A stretch of 64,000 bases of DNA from Chinchilla lanigera (GCF_000276665.1 NW_004955487.1:5778713-5842712); one strand, 5' to 3'; numbered from the stretch's first letter, positions 45,205 through 56,006 are shown. The notes: generated from the letters alone by a model not told the origin. Numbers and translations are program-made.

Positions 45205-45475
45205 GTTTTGTCCTGGTTGCTTGGCTAAATGTTCCCGCCTCTGAGGTGCTGCATTTAAGCCAGCAGTCCTCCATGCACTGGGAGCCAAGGCTGGCGCTGT
45301 GTGTCCCTCGTGTCCCTCCCGTGTGTCCCTCACTGACAGCCTGGAGTAGGGAATGGCTCTAACCCTGCAGCTCTGGGATCTGCTGCCCTGTGTGCCTGTC
45401 ACCCCTTCTGAGGTCAGTGTCCAGGTGAGGATCACGCAGTGCCCACTTCTGTGACCGTGTGACTGAGGCTAGAAG
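45205..45475 (-). repeat. Inverted repeat, left arm
   Basis: About 240 bases that return, reverse-complemented, at 46243-46480. Shared words include CCTCAGAAGGGGTGA in opposite orientation and the CAGATCCCAGAGCTGCAGGG segment. Family unknown. Confidence 0.75.
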
Positions 45476-46092
45476 GTCGGTAGAAAGAGGGGCATGCTGG
45501 CAGTGAAGATCCTGGCATTTCTTCAGTCAACAAACACCCCTGGTGCTGAGGCACAGGAGGGAGACAGAGTCAGATCAGCAGTGCTGCCGCTGCTCTCTGG
45601 GATTTCAAAGCCCAGTGGAGAGGGCAGTGGAGATGCAGGAGGAGACAAGAGATTGACCTGGCGCAGAGGTGACAGGGACCCTCAGAAGCCACGGGGCCGG
45701 CCCCTCCCTGGAAACGATATCCACAGGACAACACTGGTGTCCCTGGAGTCAGAGGAAGGCACCTTGTTTTAACCCGCAGCTGATGCGGAGCCGGGCCCAT
45801 CGGCCACAATCTGCTGCGGGCAGTGCACGCTGGGGACCCAGGTGCCTTCCCAGCAGTCCACGCCACACTGGAGACGCTGGTGACAAAGTGAAAGGGTCAG
45901 CGGCTTGGCATGTAGCCTCGGAGAGGTGTCAGCTGATGGTGGGGAAGTCGTCTAAGCCAGAGTGGTAGGACAGATGCAGACTTGGATGCATCAGTCATAG
46001 CGTCACCTAGATCCAGAGCCAAGGGGCATCGGACTCCATACTCACCCTGTCCCCAAGCCGGCTCCAGAAAAGATTCTAGAACTGATCACCAG
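45476..46092. other. Unique stretch between inverted repeat arms
   Basis: No gene recognised. Confidence 0.5.
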
Positions 46093-46220
46093 AGCCGGGC
46101 ATGGTGGTGCATGCCTGTCATCCCAGTACTGGGCAGGCTGAGGCAGGAGGGTCACTGTGCATTCAGGGCTGGCCTGGGCTGCATAGTGAGACCTGTTCTC
46201 AGAAAAGCAAAACAAACACA
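46093..46220 (+). repeat. B1 SINE
   Basis: GCCGGGCATGGTGGTGCATG, AGGCTGAGGCAGGAGGG, GGCTGCATAGTGAGACC, A/C tail. Confidence 0.85.
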
Positions 46221-46242
46221 GAACCAGGAGCAACTACAGGCA

Positions 46243-46480
46243 TGACAAACACAGTCACAGAAGTGGGTGCTGAGTGACCCTCAGCCGGGTGCTGACCTCA
46301 GAAGGGGTGATGGGCACACAGGACAGCAGATCCCAGAGCTGCAGGGTTGGAGCCATTCTCTACTCCAGGCTGTCAGTGGAGGACATACGGGACACGAGGG
46401 ACACGCAGCGCCAGCTTTGGATCCAGCGCTTGGAGGGCCACTGGCTTGAATGCCTGTGCTCTAGCCATGTTCCCAAAGAG
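46243..46480 (+). repeat. Inverted repeat, right arm
   Basis: Partner of 45205-45475. By eye the arms are roughly three-quarters identical and both are interrupted by small indels, so the event is old, or both are members of an unnamed repeat family. Confidence 0.75.
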
Positions 46481-46589
46481 ACCAGCTGCCGCTTTGTTTT
46501 GAACATTGCAGGGGATTTGGCTATAGAAAGGGAGAGAGAGAGAGGGAGGACACAGTTATACGTGGCTTCAGAAAATGAAAGAGTCTAGT

Positions 46590-46720
46590 GTGATTTTTTT
46601 GTCTTGTTTTTTGAGATAAGATCTTGATATGTAGTCCAGGCTGGGCCTGAATGTGAGGTGATCCTCCTGCCTCAGCCTCTCGGATGCTGGGATTACAGGC
46701 ATGTACCACCACACCTGGCA
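46590..46720 (-). repeat. B1 SINE
   Basis: TTTTTTGAGATAAGATC through CACCACACCTGGC. Confidence 0.85.
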
Positions 46721-46977
46721 ATACCTTTAACTATAAAAATGTACAGAAACTCCATCTTTTGCCCCAGTAAGGACAGGCAATATTTCTCAGTGTCCTACAC
46801 AGAAGGTGAAGGAGATCATTCTCCCACTCCTCTGGACCCCTCCCCCCTCCAATCCACTGTCACTTTTCATTGGTTGGGTCCCACAAGGCAAAACTGTGCT
46901 TTGTATCTAAAACTCCGCTTAATTAAATCCAGAATTAACAACCAAATTGCCCATAATTAATTAATTCTATTTGTGGG

Positions 46978-47105
46978 TTTTTTTTTTTTTTTTTTTTGAG
47001 ACAGGGTCTTCCTATGCAGTTTAGGCTGGTCTTGAACTTGTGGCGACCCTCCTGTCTCAGCCTCCCAAGTTCTGGGATGATAGGTGTGAGCCACCACACC
47101 CAGTT
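46978..47105 (-). repeat. B1 SINE
   Basis: Pure T tail of about 19 bases, GAGACAGGGTCTTCC through CACCACACCCAG. Lies in AT-rich DNA. Confidence 0.85.
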
Positions 47106-47357
47106 ATAATTAATTGATTCTAAAAACTAAAGCAAATCCAGTTTATATGACCCTCATGCAAACATCTACAAATCCTTGCGCTTTGCCCCAGTGAGCTTTT
47201 AGTTTCTTCCCAATGATTTTTCAAGCACGCTCCATGTCACTGTGGCAGCTCCTGTATCTCCGGTGCTTGTGTTTCAGGGGTTTGCTCTGGGGTAGATTTG
47301 CTGAGCCTTTGTGCACCTTCAACTTCATTAAACAGTGTCAATTCTTTTTCCAAAATA

Positions 47358-47555
47358 AACTCAGCACTTGGAGGCTGAAGCAGGAGGATCTCTGCAAGTT
47401 CAAGGCCAACCTGAATTACATAGTGAGACAGTGTCTCAAAAACCAAACCAAGGGCTGGGGATGTAGCTCATAGCTCAGTGGCATAAGTGCCTGCCTGGCA
47501 AGTGTAAGGTCCTGAGTTCGATTCCTGGTACTGGAAAAAAAACAAAAACAAAAAA
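47358..47555 (+). repeat. B1 fragment joined to an ID SINE with a small head duplication
   Basis: A 5'-truncated B1 (GCACTTGGAGGCTGAAGCAG) runs into a full ID. In the ID, the A-box word is partly repeated (GTAGCTCATAGCTCAGTGGC). Confidence 0.8.
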
Positions 47556-47904
47556 GAACCAAACACTGAAGACTTTCATCTGTGCAGGACTGAGCTTGCT
47601 AGGAGAGGAAGTAAAGATCCGATTTCACCATATGGCTCACCAGCCCCCTCAACCCCGAGCGTTCCAGTTGGCTTCCTCGCCAAGCCTCACCGTCAGCCCC
47701 ATGGATGGCGCCCTCCCGCACACTTCCGGCCGCCTAAGTCCCCACAGCTCTGGCCGTCAGCTGCAGCCAGTTCCGGCCGCCAGGTCTGACTGAGACACTT
47801 CCACATCTACCCACACCGTCTCTGCTGTCCTGCGCAGATCTTTTCCATGCAGATTTTAGAATTATCTTGAGTTCAGTGAAAAATCTTGCTGGGGTTTTAA
47901 AATT

Positions 47905-48023
47905 AGGATACTGCTCAGAAGGCTGAGGCAGGAGGACTGCCATAAATTTGAGGCTAGCCTATGTTACACAGAGTTCAAGACCCGCCTAAACTACATAGGC
48001 AAAAAAAAAAAAAAAAAAAAAAA
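47905..48023 (+). repeat. B1 SINE with internal duplication, 5' truncated
   Basis: AGGCTGAGGCAGGAGGACTG, two CCTA-type units, and a pure A tail of about 22 bases. Confidence 0.75.
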
Positions 48024-48029
48024 TTATTG

Positions 48030-48775
48030 CCCTATTTTTGACAGAATTAATTAGGTCCTGATATTGAGTCTTTCTGTCCATGAACAAGACACATCTCCAG
48101 GTTTCCTGAATATCACTTAGTAGATTTTATTGTTTTCTACTGATTACTTTTAGGTTGCTAAGTTTATTTTTGCTCGTGTTTCTGGTAGTGATCATAAATG
48201 GTATTTCATTTCAATTGATATTTGAGAATTGTTTGGTGCATATGTAGTACAGAGCAATGTAATTTTTTAGTTTAAAAAAAATCTAGTATGTTACCACAGT
48301 CTTATGAATTCTAATGGCTTCTCTATTTCTTGGGCCCTGCACAGTATCACGTCATCTGCCAAACACAGAGAGAGAGAATGAATTTGACTTCGTAGCTGCT
48401 TTTTGCAAGTTGTTCAGATCTCTATTCCTATTCTTCCTCCTCTGGCTAGAATTCTTCGCACGTTGAATTATACTGTGAGAGTGGGAATCCTTAGCTTTTT
48501 TTCCTGGGTTTTAACAGTAATTATTGTAATGCCTCACTGTTAAGTAAGATGAGACCTCTAGGTTTTCTTTTTTAAGGATCTTTATCTCATTAAGAAAGTT
48601 TTCTTGTGTGCTGAATTTCCTTACCTTCCGTAAAAAATTGTAAGTGGATGTTATATTTTATCAAATGCTTTCAGGACATCTGTGGAGATCACTGGATTCT
48701 TTTTCTCTGCTAATGTGCTCAGTTACATTAGTAGAATTTCTTCTTGACAGGCGAAATTAAAAGCTATTTTGTTTT
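48030..48775 (-). mobile_element. L1 ORF2 relic
   Basis: AT-rich DNA with words that match the reverse strand of mammalian L1 ORF2 in the right order: TTGAGTCTTTCTGTCCATGA, ATCACGTCATCTGCCAAACA, AATTTGACTTCG, ATCAAATGCTTTCAGGACAT. Many stops; non-functional. Confidence 0.75.
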
Positions 48776-48779
48776 ATTT

Positions 48780-48930
48780 TATGTTTTGGCTTTTTGAGCA
48801 AGGTCTGGCTATGTAGTTCAGGCTGGCCCTGAACTCACTATGCAGCCTGGGCTGGACTTGAACTCAAGGCGATCCTCCTGCCTCAGCTTTCCAAGCGCTG
48901 GGATTACAGGTGTGCACTACCACACCCAGT
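48780..48930 (-). repeat. B1 SINE with internal duplication
   Basis: Inserted beside the L1 relic. Two CTATG(T/C)AG units and TACCACACCCAG at the end. Confidence 0.85.
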
Positions 48931-49811
48931 TTAAAGGCTTTTAAAAAAATTTAAAATCTATCTTGTAGCCAAAACGCTTTTGCTGAAACCTGAGGCTCCG
49001 GCTGCTGGAGCCCAAGATGGAAACAGGGGTACCCTGGGAATCCGGGGGTTCTGGGCTGCAACTTAGAGCACTACGAGTCAGAATGATCATGATCTCTGAG
49101 GACCTCGCACAGGACTTTGCAGGGTGGATAAGCGGTGCCCTTGGCCCAGGCCTATGGTCACGTGTGGCATCAGGCAGGGGGCTCCCAGAGACCGAATCAC
49201 AGGTCTGACTTTTCTCTGCCATCCTCCCACTTTTTTCAGTGGCAGCTCAGTTCTTCCTTCCCAAGGCGAGCGGAGGGTGTGGCACAGCACAGTTGCTATG
49301 AAAAATGCATGAACAGCTTTCTGAAAAACGTTTGTTGAATGACTGAACAAGTGAATTAACATTACTCTGAGCTGGGATTGCAAGTACAGATCTATAAGAA
49401 TATTGAGGAACCCTTCCCTTCTGCCCTCATTTGAAAATCGAGCCAGGAGTATTTTTAACTATGAAACGGATGGTTTTCTTCCCACAGTGCTGCCTGCACA
49501 GAACTTCCGCTGGCCGTGCCTCGGTCCTCTTCACAGACCCTCCACACGCACTGCCGCATGCCCCAGCATGTGCAGTGCCACCCACAGCGGGCTGCACCTT
49601 TCCCTAGGAGCAGAAGCTATTTTTCAGGCCAAGGAAAAGCCTTTGGAATATCAAATGCTTCCCTACCAGACTCACAAAATAAAGGCAATGACTCCAAGGA
49701 ACTCAGATGTGACAAGAAGCTGTAAAAATCGCACCCAGAAAATTTCTAGGGCTTCAGTCACACCAAACTTATGCTGAGTGAACTTCCGCAAAACTCTGGT
49801 TATAGTGTTAA
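48931..49811. other. Unique intergenic stretch
   Basis: No gene recognised. A 124-codon frame at 49403-49777 shows no domain. Confidence 0.5.
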
Positions 49812-49937
49812 TTTAGCTGGGTGTGGTGGTGAATGCCTGGAATCCCGGCACTGGAGAGGCTGTGGCAGGGGGATTTCTATAAATTCGAGGCCAGTCTGCA
49901 CTACATAGTGAGATCCTGCCTCAAACAAACAAACAAA
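49812..49937 (+). repeat. B1 SINE
   Basis: TAGCTGGGTGTGGTGGTGAA, core, CACTACATAGTGAGATCC, (CAAA) tail. Confidence 0.85.
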
Positions 49938-50452
49938 TGTAAATCTAGACATGCAGCATCCTGGATCTTTGGAAATAGGCCCAGCTTCCAATCTCTGGCC
50001 CATAGTATCCAAGGCCACTCACCTCCCCAGTGACGCTGGGGTTTACGTTTGGCGGCGTCTCTCCTCTCTCCTCCTCCATCTGCCACCCTCGACTGGCCTG
50101 CTTCCGCACTCCAGGAAGCCCCCCACCCCGCTGCCCGTGCCAGCGAGGCCTGACTTCCAGCATGTGTGCGGCCTGCCTAACGGTTCTGCGAAATTCAGCC
50201 TAACCAGCAGCAGGTCTTTATCACAAGCTCCGGCACCTGTGCCCTGTCCTGAGCCCGCCCCGCCAAGGACAACTCGAAAGCAAGGCTCTAGGTGCCACAG
50301 AAAGGAGACAAGCTCCACAATGACCCCTGTATGTCAGCTGGTGGTTTTGATCTAGATCCATCCTTGTTAACCTGTTTGCTAGATTACAGGTCTGCTGGGG
50401 TGCAGGGGATTGATGAATATTAACTAAACCTTCCTCAAAAGTCAGCCATCTC
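49938..50452. other. Unique intergenic stretch
   Basis: No gene recognised. Confidence 0.5.
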
Positions 50453-50655
50453 CCAGCTGGGTATGGTGATACACACCTGTAACCCCAGCACTCTGGGAGG
50501 CTGAGGCAGTAGGATTGCAAGTTTAAACCCAGACTGGGCAACTTAGTGAGTTAGCAAGACCCTGGCTTAAAAAAAAGGGGGGAGCTGGGGATGCAGCTCA
50601 GTGTGAAGGCCCTGGGTTCAATTCCCGCAGGGGTGCTGGTAAAAAAGAAAAAGAG
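50453..50655 (+). repeat. B1-ID dimeric SINE
   Basis: Complete forward dimer; ID half with GCTGGGGATGCAGCTCAGTG and GGGTTCAATTCCC. Confidence 0.85.
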
Positions 50656-50739
50656 AAAGCAAGCAAGCACGCAGGTAGAGGCCCAGGCCCGTCCTCACCC
50701 TCCCCAGCGTATTCCCCGCGTCTGTGGGAGCAGCCGCTT

Positions 50740-51270
50740 CAATCCACAAATCTGAGTGTTTAGCAGGAAACTGTCAAGCAGGATCCAGTTAGATTAGCAT
50801 AAACACAAATTAGCAATTACCAGCTGTCAAGTCACAGTAGAGGCCCAGGAATTCCAACCGCTATCAAGACATCATTTAAAAATATTTAATTCCACTCATC
50901 CCATTCCAGCTGGGGATGAAGTGCGTCTGCTTGGAGGGCGAGCTCTCGAAGGGAAAGACTGCAAATGCCAGAAGGAACTTAATTTCCGCGCCTCGTGACG
51001 CCCCAGTCACCGGAGCATTCTGCGATCGCCTCGGCTTGGTCACGTGGACGAAGCGATTGCGCTGCTCACTGTGCGACTTGGAAAGTCCGCACTGCGCACG
51101 TGAGATTTGCATGGAATTACAGAACATTTTCCTAACTATCAAGAGGCAATATGCACTTTAATTAAACAGATGACATTTAAAATCCATCACTTATACTTTG
51201 CAGAGAATTAATAACATTGACCTTCCGGCATTTAGCTTTAAACATCTCAAGATCTTAAACTTCTGAAACA
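50740..51270. promoter_or_regulatory. Candidate non-coding regulatory element
   Basis: SINE-free, compositionally distinct stretch holding ATTAGCAT and AATTAGCAATTA words near 50790-50820, two CACGTG E-boxes (51041-51046 and 51097-51102), a perfect octamer ATTTGCAT (51105-51112) and TTTAATTAAA near 51157. The density of homeodomain and POU words is suggestive only. Confidence 0.35.
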
Positions 51271-51506
51271 GGACTCCAGAGACAAGCAATAACAAGCACC
51301 CGGCCCTCTGAGGAAGAGGAGCTTGCTCCGGCCGTATTTCCTGGATCCCTGAGGTGGTTGTCCAGGTCCTCCTCTTTGACAACTGTTCCCAGAAACCCTC
51401 TCCCTAGTGGCCATATACAAGCACCCCTCTCTCCGCTGTCCAACTCCAGCATCCCTCTCTCTGGGGCCCAATCCCATCATGCCTGTCCCTGATACTCACT
51501 CTCTTT

Positions 51507-51596
51507 TTTTTTTTTTTTTTTTTTGTACCGAGAATCAAACTCACGACCTTGCACTTGCCAGGCAGGCGCTGTGCCCCTGAGCTACATCCCCAGCCC
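51507..51596 (-). repeat. ID SINE inside the minisatellite field
   Basis: Poly-T, then GTACCGAGAATCAAACTC to ACATCCCCAGCCC. Flanked by CACTCTCTTT on both sides as a target duplication. Confidence 0.9.
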
Positions 51597-52043
51597 CCAC
51601 TCTCTTTCTGATGGCACATTTTCAGGACCCTTTTCTGATGGGCACGCATCTCTCCATCAGAAGTGTTCCTAGCATTCCTCTCTTTGATGATTTCTCAGGA
51701 CCCCTCTCTCCGAGGATGTACTCCCAAGATCCCCAGGTCTTTTTCTTTCTACTGTCGTGCTGGGAACTTGAATCCAGGCCTCACACCTGTTAGATATGTG
51801 CTGTACCGTTGGGCTACGCCTCTGTCCCCTGGGATTGCTGCACCATCAGCGTCTTTCTGCCATCCTCTCTGCTGTTGTGTTTCCAACACTCCTATGTCCG
51901 ACGCGCATTTCCAGGATGCCTCTTTCATGAATTCTCCCAGGACTCGTCTCTCTCTTATGTTGTTTCCCAGGATCCCTCCTTCTCTGACGTTGTATCCCAT
52001 GATCCCTCCCTCTCATGTTATTTCTCCGGATTCTTTTCTTTTC

Positions 52044-52065
<22 letters not shown>

Positions 52066-52082
<17 letters not shown>

Positions 52083-52154
52083 TATAGTGAATCGCACACA
52101 CGACCTTGCACTTGCCAGGCAGGCACTTGTGCTACTGAGCTACGTCCCTGGGCT
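52066..52154 (-). repeat. ID SINE inside the minisatellite field
   Basis: Preceded by a (TTTTC)n tail; body GACCTTGCACTTGCCAGGCA. The word GGATTCTTTT lies on both sides as a target duplication. Confidence 0.9.
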
Positions 52155-52170
52155 AGGATTCTTTTGTTTT

Positions 52171-52366
52171 TGATGTCGCTTCCCAGCACGGCTCTCCGTG
52201 ATGTCACTTCCCAGGACTCTTCCCCGTGATGTCACTTCCCAGGACCTTTCTCCGTGACGTCACTTCCCAGGACCGCTCTCCATGACGTCACTTCCCAGGA
52301 CCGCTCTCCGTGACGTCACTTCCCAGGGCCCCTCTCCGTGATGTCATTTCCCAAAACCCCTACTGC
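52171..52366 (+). repeat. 28-base minisatellite, seven units, with embedded CRE palindromes
   Basis: Seven units of exactly 28 bases start at 52171, 52199, 52227, 52255, 52283, 52311 and 52339. Units 4-6 begin with the CRE palindrome TGACGTCA; units 2, 3 and 7 have TGATGTCA and unit 1 TGATGTCG. Each continues with a TTCCCAGGAC-like word. Confidence 0.95.
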
Positions 52367-52684
52367 TCAGCCATTATTTCCCAGGATCCCGCCCTTTGTT
52401 TTTCTGCTGTTAGGAGGCTTCCCCCCGACACTGTCCCAGGTCCTGCCACGGCATTGCCAGCCCCGCATGTGCGCCAGCTTCTTCCAGCGCCTCTTCTCTT
52501 CCCCACCACAAGTAATGAGCACTCAGATTCTCAGGCCAACCGGCCTCCACGCGATGGCAAAATGTGTGCCAGATGTGTGTCCCACCTAGGTGCCCAGGGA
52601 GGCAGCACAGCCAGTGTGAGGCTCACGCTCCCACGCGGCAGCCTGCCCCTCACAGCCTCAGTGCCCCAAGTTCCAGGTGGCAGT

Positions 52685-52765
52685 CTGGCTTTGTCATCCC
52701 CATTTGGCAGCTGGGGAAACTGAGGAACAGGATGGCTAAGTCACCGACTTTGGTAGTAAAGCTCA
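52685..52765 (+). repeat. MIR SINE fragment
   Basis: CATCCCCATTTGGCAGCTGG then GGAAACTGAGGAACAGGATG matches the MIR core. Confidence 0.6.
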
Positions 52766-53116
52766 AAGGTAAAGACAGCGGCTGTAGCAGTGCTTACATC
52801 AAAACCAAGACCAACAGCCTCAGCCTGTGTGACAGGAGGACGCTGTGGAAGGGAAAACAGACAGGTGGCTGTCGGGGGTCCCCAGGGAGCAGCTGCAGGA
52901 GGGATGGAGGGCGATGGAGCTCCCGTCATCCTGACTGCAGGGCGGAGATGGGAACTGCAAAGCCGACGCAACGCAAGCAGAGAGGAGGGTTCTGAGCCGG
53001 CGGTCATGTGGCACAAAGGTCAGCATCTGGTGGTGGCACTGGGCGTCCTTCTGCAGGACGTCACCATTGCGGGACAGCAGGTGACTGCTAGATCTGCCAT
53101 GGCAGAGAAATAGAAC
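52766..53116. other. Unique intergenic stretch
   Basis: No gene recognised. Confidence 0.5.
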
Positions 53117-53201
53117 TTTTTTTTTTTCTGGTACCAGGAATCGAACTCATGACCTCGCGTTTGTCAGGCAGGTGCTGTGCCGCTGAGCTATATCCTCAGC
53201 C
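53117..53201 (-). repeat. ID SINE
   Basis: GGTACCAGGAATCGAACTC to ATATCCTCAGCCCC, flanked by the target duplication AATAGAACTTT. Confidence 0.95.
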
Positions 53202-53391
53202 CCAATAGAACTTTAGGCAGAGAAATAAAACTACAATGTTTGTCAGATACATGCATGTGTGCACCATCAAACTCAGTATTTATCCAAGAGTATTTATCCA
53301 TTGAAATGCTACAAATGCTGAGATATGAGGAGCAGAATTTGGTGTTTCCATTCATCAATTTTTATAAATTTTAAATATTTATTTATATTTA

Positions 53392-53720
53392 TTTATTGCA
53401 GTAGTGAGGATGAAACTTGGGCCTTCACATTGAGCTACATACACAGCCTTTTATTTTTAAAAAATTTTTTAAAATTTTAATATTTTTTTGGTCTTTTTTT
53501 TGAGACAGGGTCTCGCTATGCAGTTCAGGCTGGCCTTGAGCTCACTTTGTAGCCCAGGTTGGTCTCAAACTCACAATGATCCTCCTGCCTCAGAGTTCCT
53601 TATTTTTAATTCTGAGACAGGGTCTTGCTAAGTTGACCAGGCTGAGCTTGAACTTGCAGTTCTCCTGCCTCAGCTTCCCAGAGTTCTGGGATCACTGATA
53701 CATAGTAACATGCCCAGCTA
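53392..53720 (-). repeat. B1-ID dimer with a nested B1
   Basis: Reverse ID half at about 53392-53460. A reverse B1 of the duplicated type (about 53487-53600) sits in the linker, and the dimer's own B1 half continues at about 53600-53720. Confidence 0.75.
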
Positions 53721-53796
53721 TAAATTGTATTTTAAAGTTTTGTGCATGCTGTGAACTTCAACTAAAAAGTAAAGCATGATAATAAAAAGAAAACCA

Positions 53797-53888
53797 GGGC
53801 CTGGGGATTTAGCTCAGTGGCACAGCACCTGCCTGGCAAGCGCAAGGTCGTGAATTCGACTCCTGATACCAGAAAAAAAACAAAAAAG
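53797..53888 (+). repeat. ID SINE
   Basis: GGGGATTTAGCTCAGTGGC, GTGAATTCGACTCC, A tail. Confidence 0.9.
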
Positions 53889-54795
53889 GATTTGCTATCC
53901 CTGGCTAACAGCATAGAAAAATACAACACAAGAGCTGGCATTTGTATAGTGCTTTTATGAAGGCCAAAGTTCTGAATACAGATGGAAGAAGTCTGGTTTT
54001 CAAATACACAAATCCCTGGCATTGCAGACCTGCCTGAGTCCACAGATGCACGCTGGAACACTCAGACCCCGGCCCGCCTGGGCACCATTTTCTGCCCCCT
54101 TTGAAAGACCAGCCTGTGTTCTGGGGCCAGAGTACCACAGAATCCCTCTGATGGGGTATTTCTTTTTTAAAAAAGCACATCATCTTCTTGTTCTGTGCCG
54201 CACGCTGAGGTGTGTGGGCTGAGGGATCCCTGCAGCACACGCAGGCTGGGGCACTGTCCCCGAAGACCTGCAGGCCCCTTGTGACACTCAGACACTAATC
54301 AACCGTGCAAACGTTTTATTGCAAATTTGGATAGACTCAGGCAGGACTGGCTCCAGGCCGGGTGATGGTACCATGCTCGGGCCTTGGGCTCTGCCAGGGT
54401 GTAGGCTCCGGGGATAGTGACCTGGGAGACAGTGACCTGGCCCTGGAAGATGAGGGTGGGTAAAGTTTGGAGTGCAGGATGGGGGAGAGGTGTCCACGAG
54501 GCAGAGAGAAAAGAGGTCAGCTTGGCTGGTGGGCAGAGAACATGGGGTGGCCAGTGGCAGGGATGAGAGGAAGGCATCATCAGGGGCCACCAAACCCATT
54601 TCTCCTTCCAGAAAAGCAAGAATCAGTTGTAGACACTATCCATGCGCCTCATTTTGATCAATCCACTATCATGTAGTTAACTCTTAAAGCAGACCCCAAC
54701 AGATATCAAAAGACTCTAGTCTGCCATCAAAGAGTTTAGCTTCCTGGGAAATACAACCCTCCCCTAAATACCTAGCAAGTAAAAATTACACACTC
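53889..54795. other. Unique intergenic stretch
   Basis: No gene recognised; overlapping ORFs of about 100 codons without domains. Confidence 0.5.
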
Positions 54796-54930
54796 ACTGG
54801 GAGGCTGAGGCACGAGGATTGCAAGTTGGAGCCAGGCCTAGGCAACACAGTGACTTATGAGACCCTGTCTCACAATAATAAAAGGTTGCGGATGGAGCTC
54901 AGAGTAAAGATCCTGGGTTCACCCCTCCCC
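54796..54930 (+). repeat. B1-ID dimeric SINE, 5' truncated
   Basis: GGGAGGCTGAGGCACGAGG, then ID half with GGATGGAGCTCAGAGTAAAG and GGGTTCACCCC. The (CA)n run follows its tail. Confidence 0.75.
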
Positions 54931-54935
54931 CCATG

Positions 54936-54970
<35 letters not shown>

Positions 54971-55005
54971 TTCACACACACGCACATGCACACACATGCA
55001 CATGC
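54936..55005 (+). repeat. (CA)n microsatellite
   Basis: Pure CA run of about 15-16 units followed by interrupted CACACG/CACATG repeats. Confidence 0.95.
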
Positions 55006-55861
55006 TCACAAAGGTACTGATATAATATTTGCACAGAGACAAAACCATTGGGATAATGCTTGATTTGAGCACACGCTCAGGAGATTGACTTGTCTTTAGG
55101 CTAATTTTCCTCATGGTCCCAAGATGGCTGTCGGTATCCAGCCATCACACCCTCCCAAACCTAAGAATGGCTAGAAGAAGAAGAAGCTCTCACTGGCCAG
55201 GGATCTTTCTCAGACCAAATCTAAAGCAATCACCAAAAAATGAGAATGAGACCTCAGTGACTAAAATTGACCCTCCCTGAGGAAACAAAATCAGCCAGGA
55301 GGAAGAAGGGTGGATTTTGAATAAGGAACTGCCTGCCTCCAAGGTCTCAAGCACCTCTTTTTGCCTCTGTGAACCATTTCATTTTAGTTGCTAGAAGCAG
55401 GCATTTAAATGACAGCGGCACAGCCATCACAGAGCAGCTCTTCCGCACAAGACAATAGGTCCGCCCCGCGGAGTTGATTATAGCGGGTTTAAATTCCATT
55501 TCATTGTGCTTGGTGGAAAAGCCACATTCAAAACTCCCATCCTGCTCTCCCCAGAAGCCTCGCCATTCGAATTCATTCTGCCAGGAAGCACTCCCACGAG
55601 CCTGTCGAGCCTGTCGGGGAGAGAGAAAGGAGGACAGGAGAGGTCCCCGCTCTCGGCCCCCGCACCCCAGGGCAGGACACGGCTTGACGTCTTTAGAACA
55701 ATACTGGCTCTGCGGTCTGGAAAAGCTCCCTGCCCAAGGAACATCTCAGAAGCGCAGCTCTGAGAAACAAAATGATTGCAGGCACCGAATTTCTTTGTTA
55801 GTGGGTTTTTTGTTTGTTTGTTTGCTTGTCTAAATAACGGAGCTATGAAGAAAAGCGGAAG
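55006..55861. other. Unique intergenic stretch
   Basis: No gene recognised. Confidence 0.5.
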
Positions 55862-55974
55862 TGGGGCTGGGGATTTAGCTAGGGGCTGGGGATTTAGCTC
55901 AGTGGCAAAGCGCCTGCCTGGCAAGCGCAAGGTCATGAGTTCGGTTCCTGGTACCAGAGAAAAACAAAAAAAAC

Positions 55975-55999
<25 letters not shown>
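55862..55999 (+). repeat. ID SINE with duplicated head
   Basis: The first 18-20 bases (GGGGCTGGGGATTTAGCT) occur twice in a row before the rest of the element. The target duplication GAAAAGCGGAAGT flanks the whole unit, so both heads are inside one insertion. Confidence 0.9.

Positions 56000-56006
<7 letters not shown>

Larger units (their letters stand above)
51355..52400 (+). repeat. Decayed minisatellite field, unit about 28-30 bases
   Basis: Loose repeats of a TGATGTxxTTTCCCAGGAxCCCTCTCT-like unit (TTCTCAGGACCCC, TTTCCCAGGATCCC, TTTCCAGGATGCC) recur throughout and become regular at 52171-52366. Two ID SINEs and one ID-like relic (about 51748-51830) interrupt it. Confidence 0.65.

Noticed and set aside
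52171..52366. CRISPR-like array of 28-base direct repeats
   Set aside because: Units are head to tail with no unique spacers, and the genome is mammalian. It is a minisatellite.
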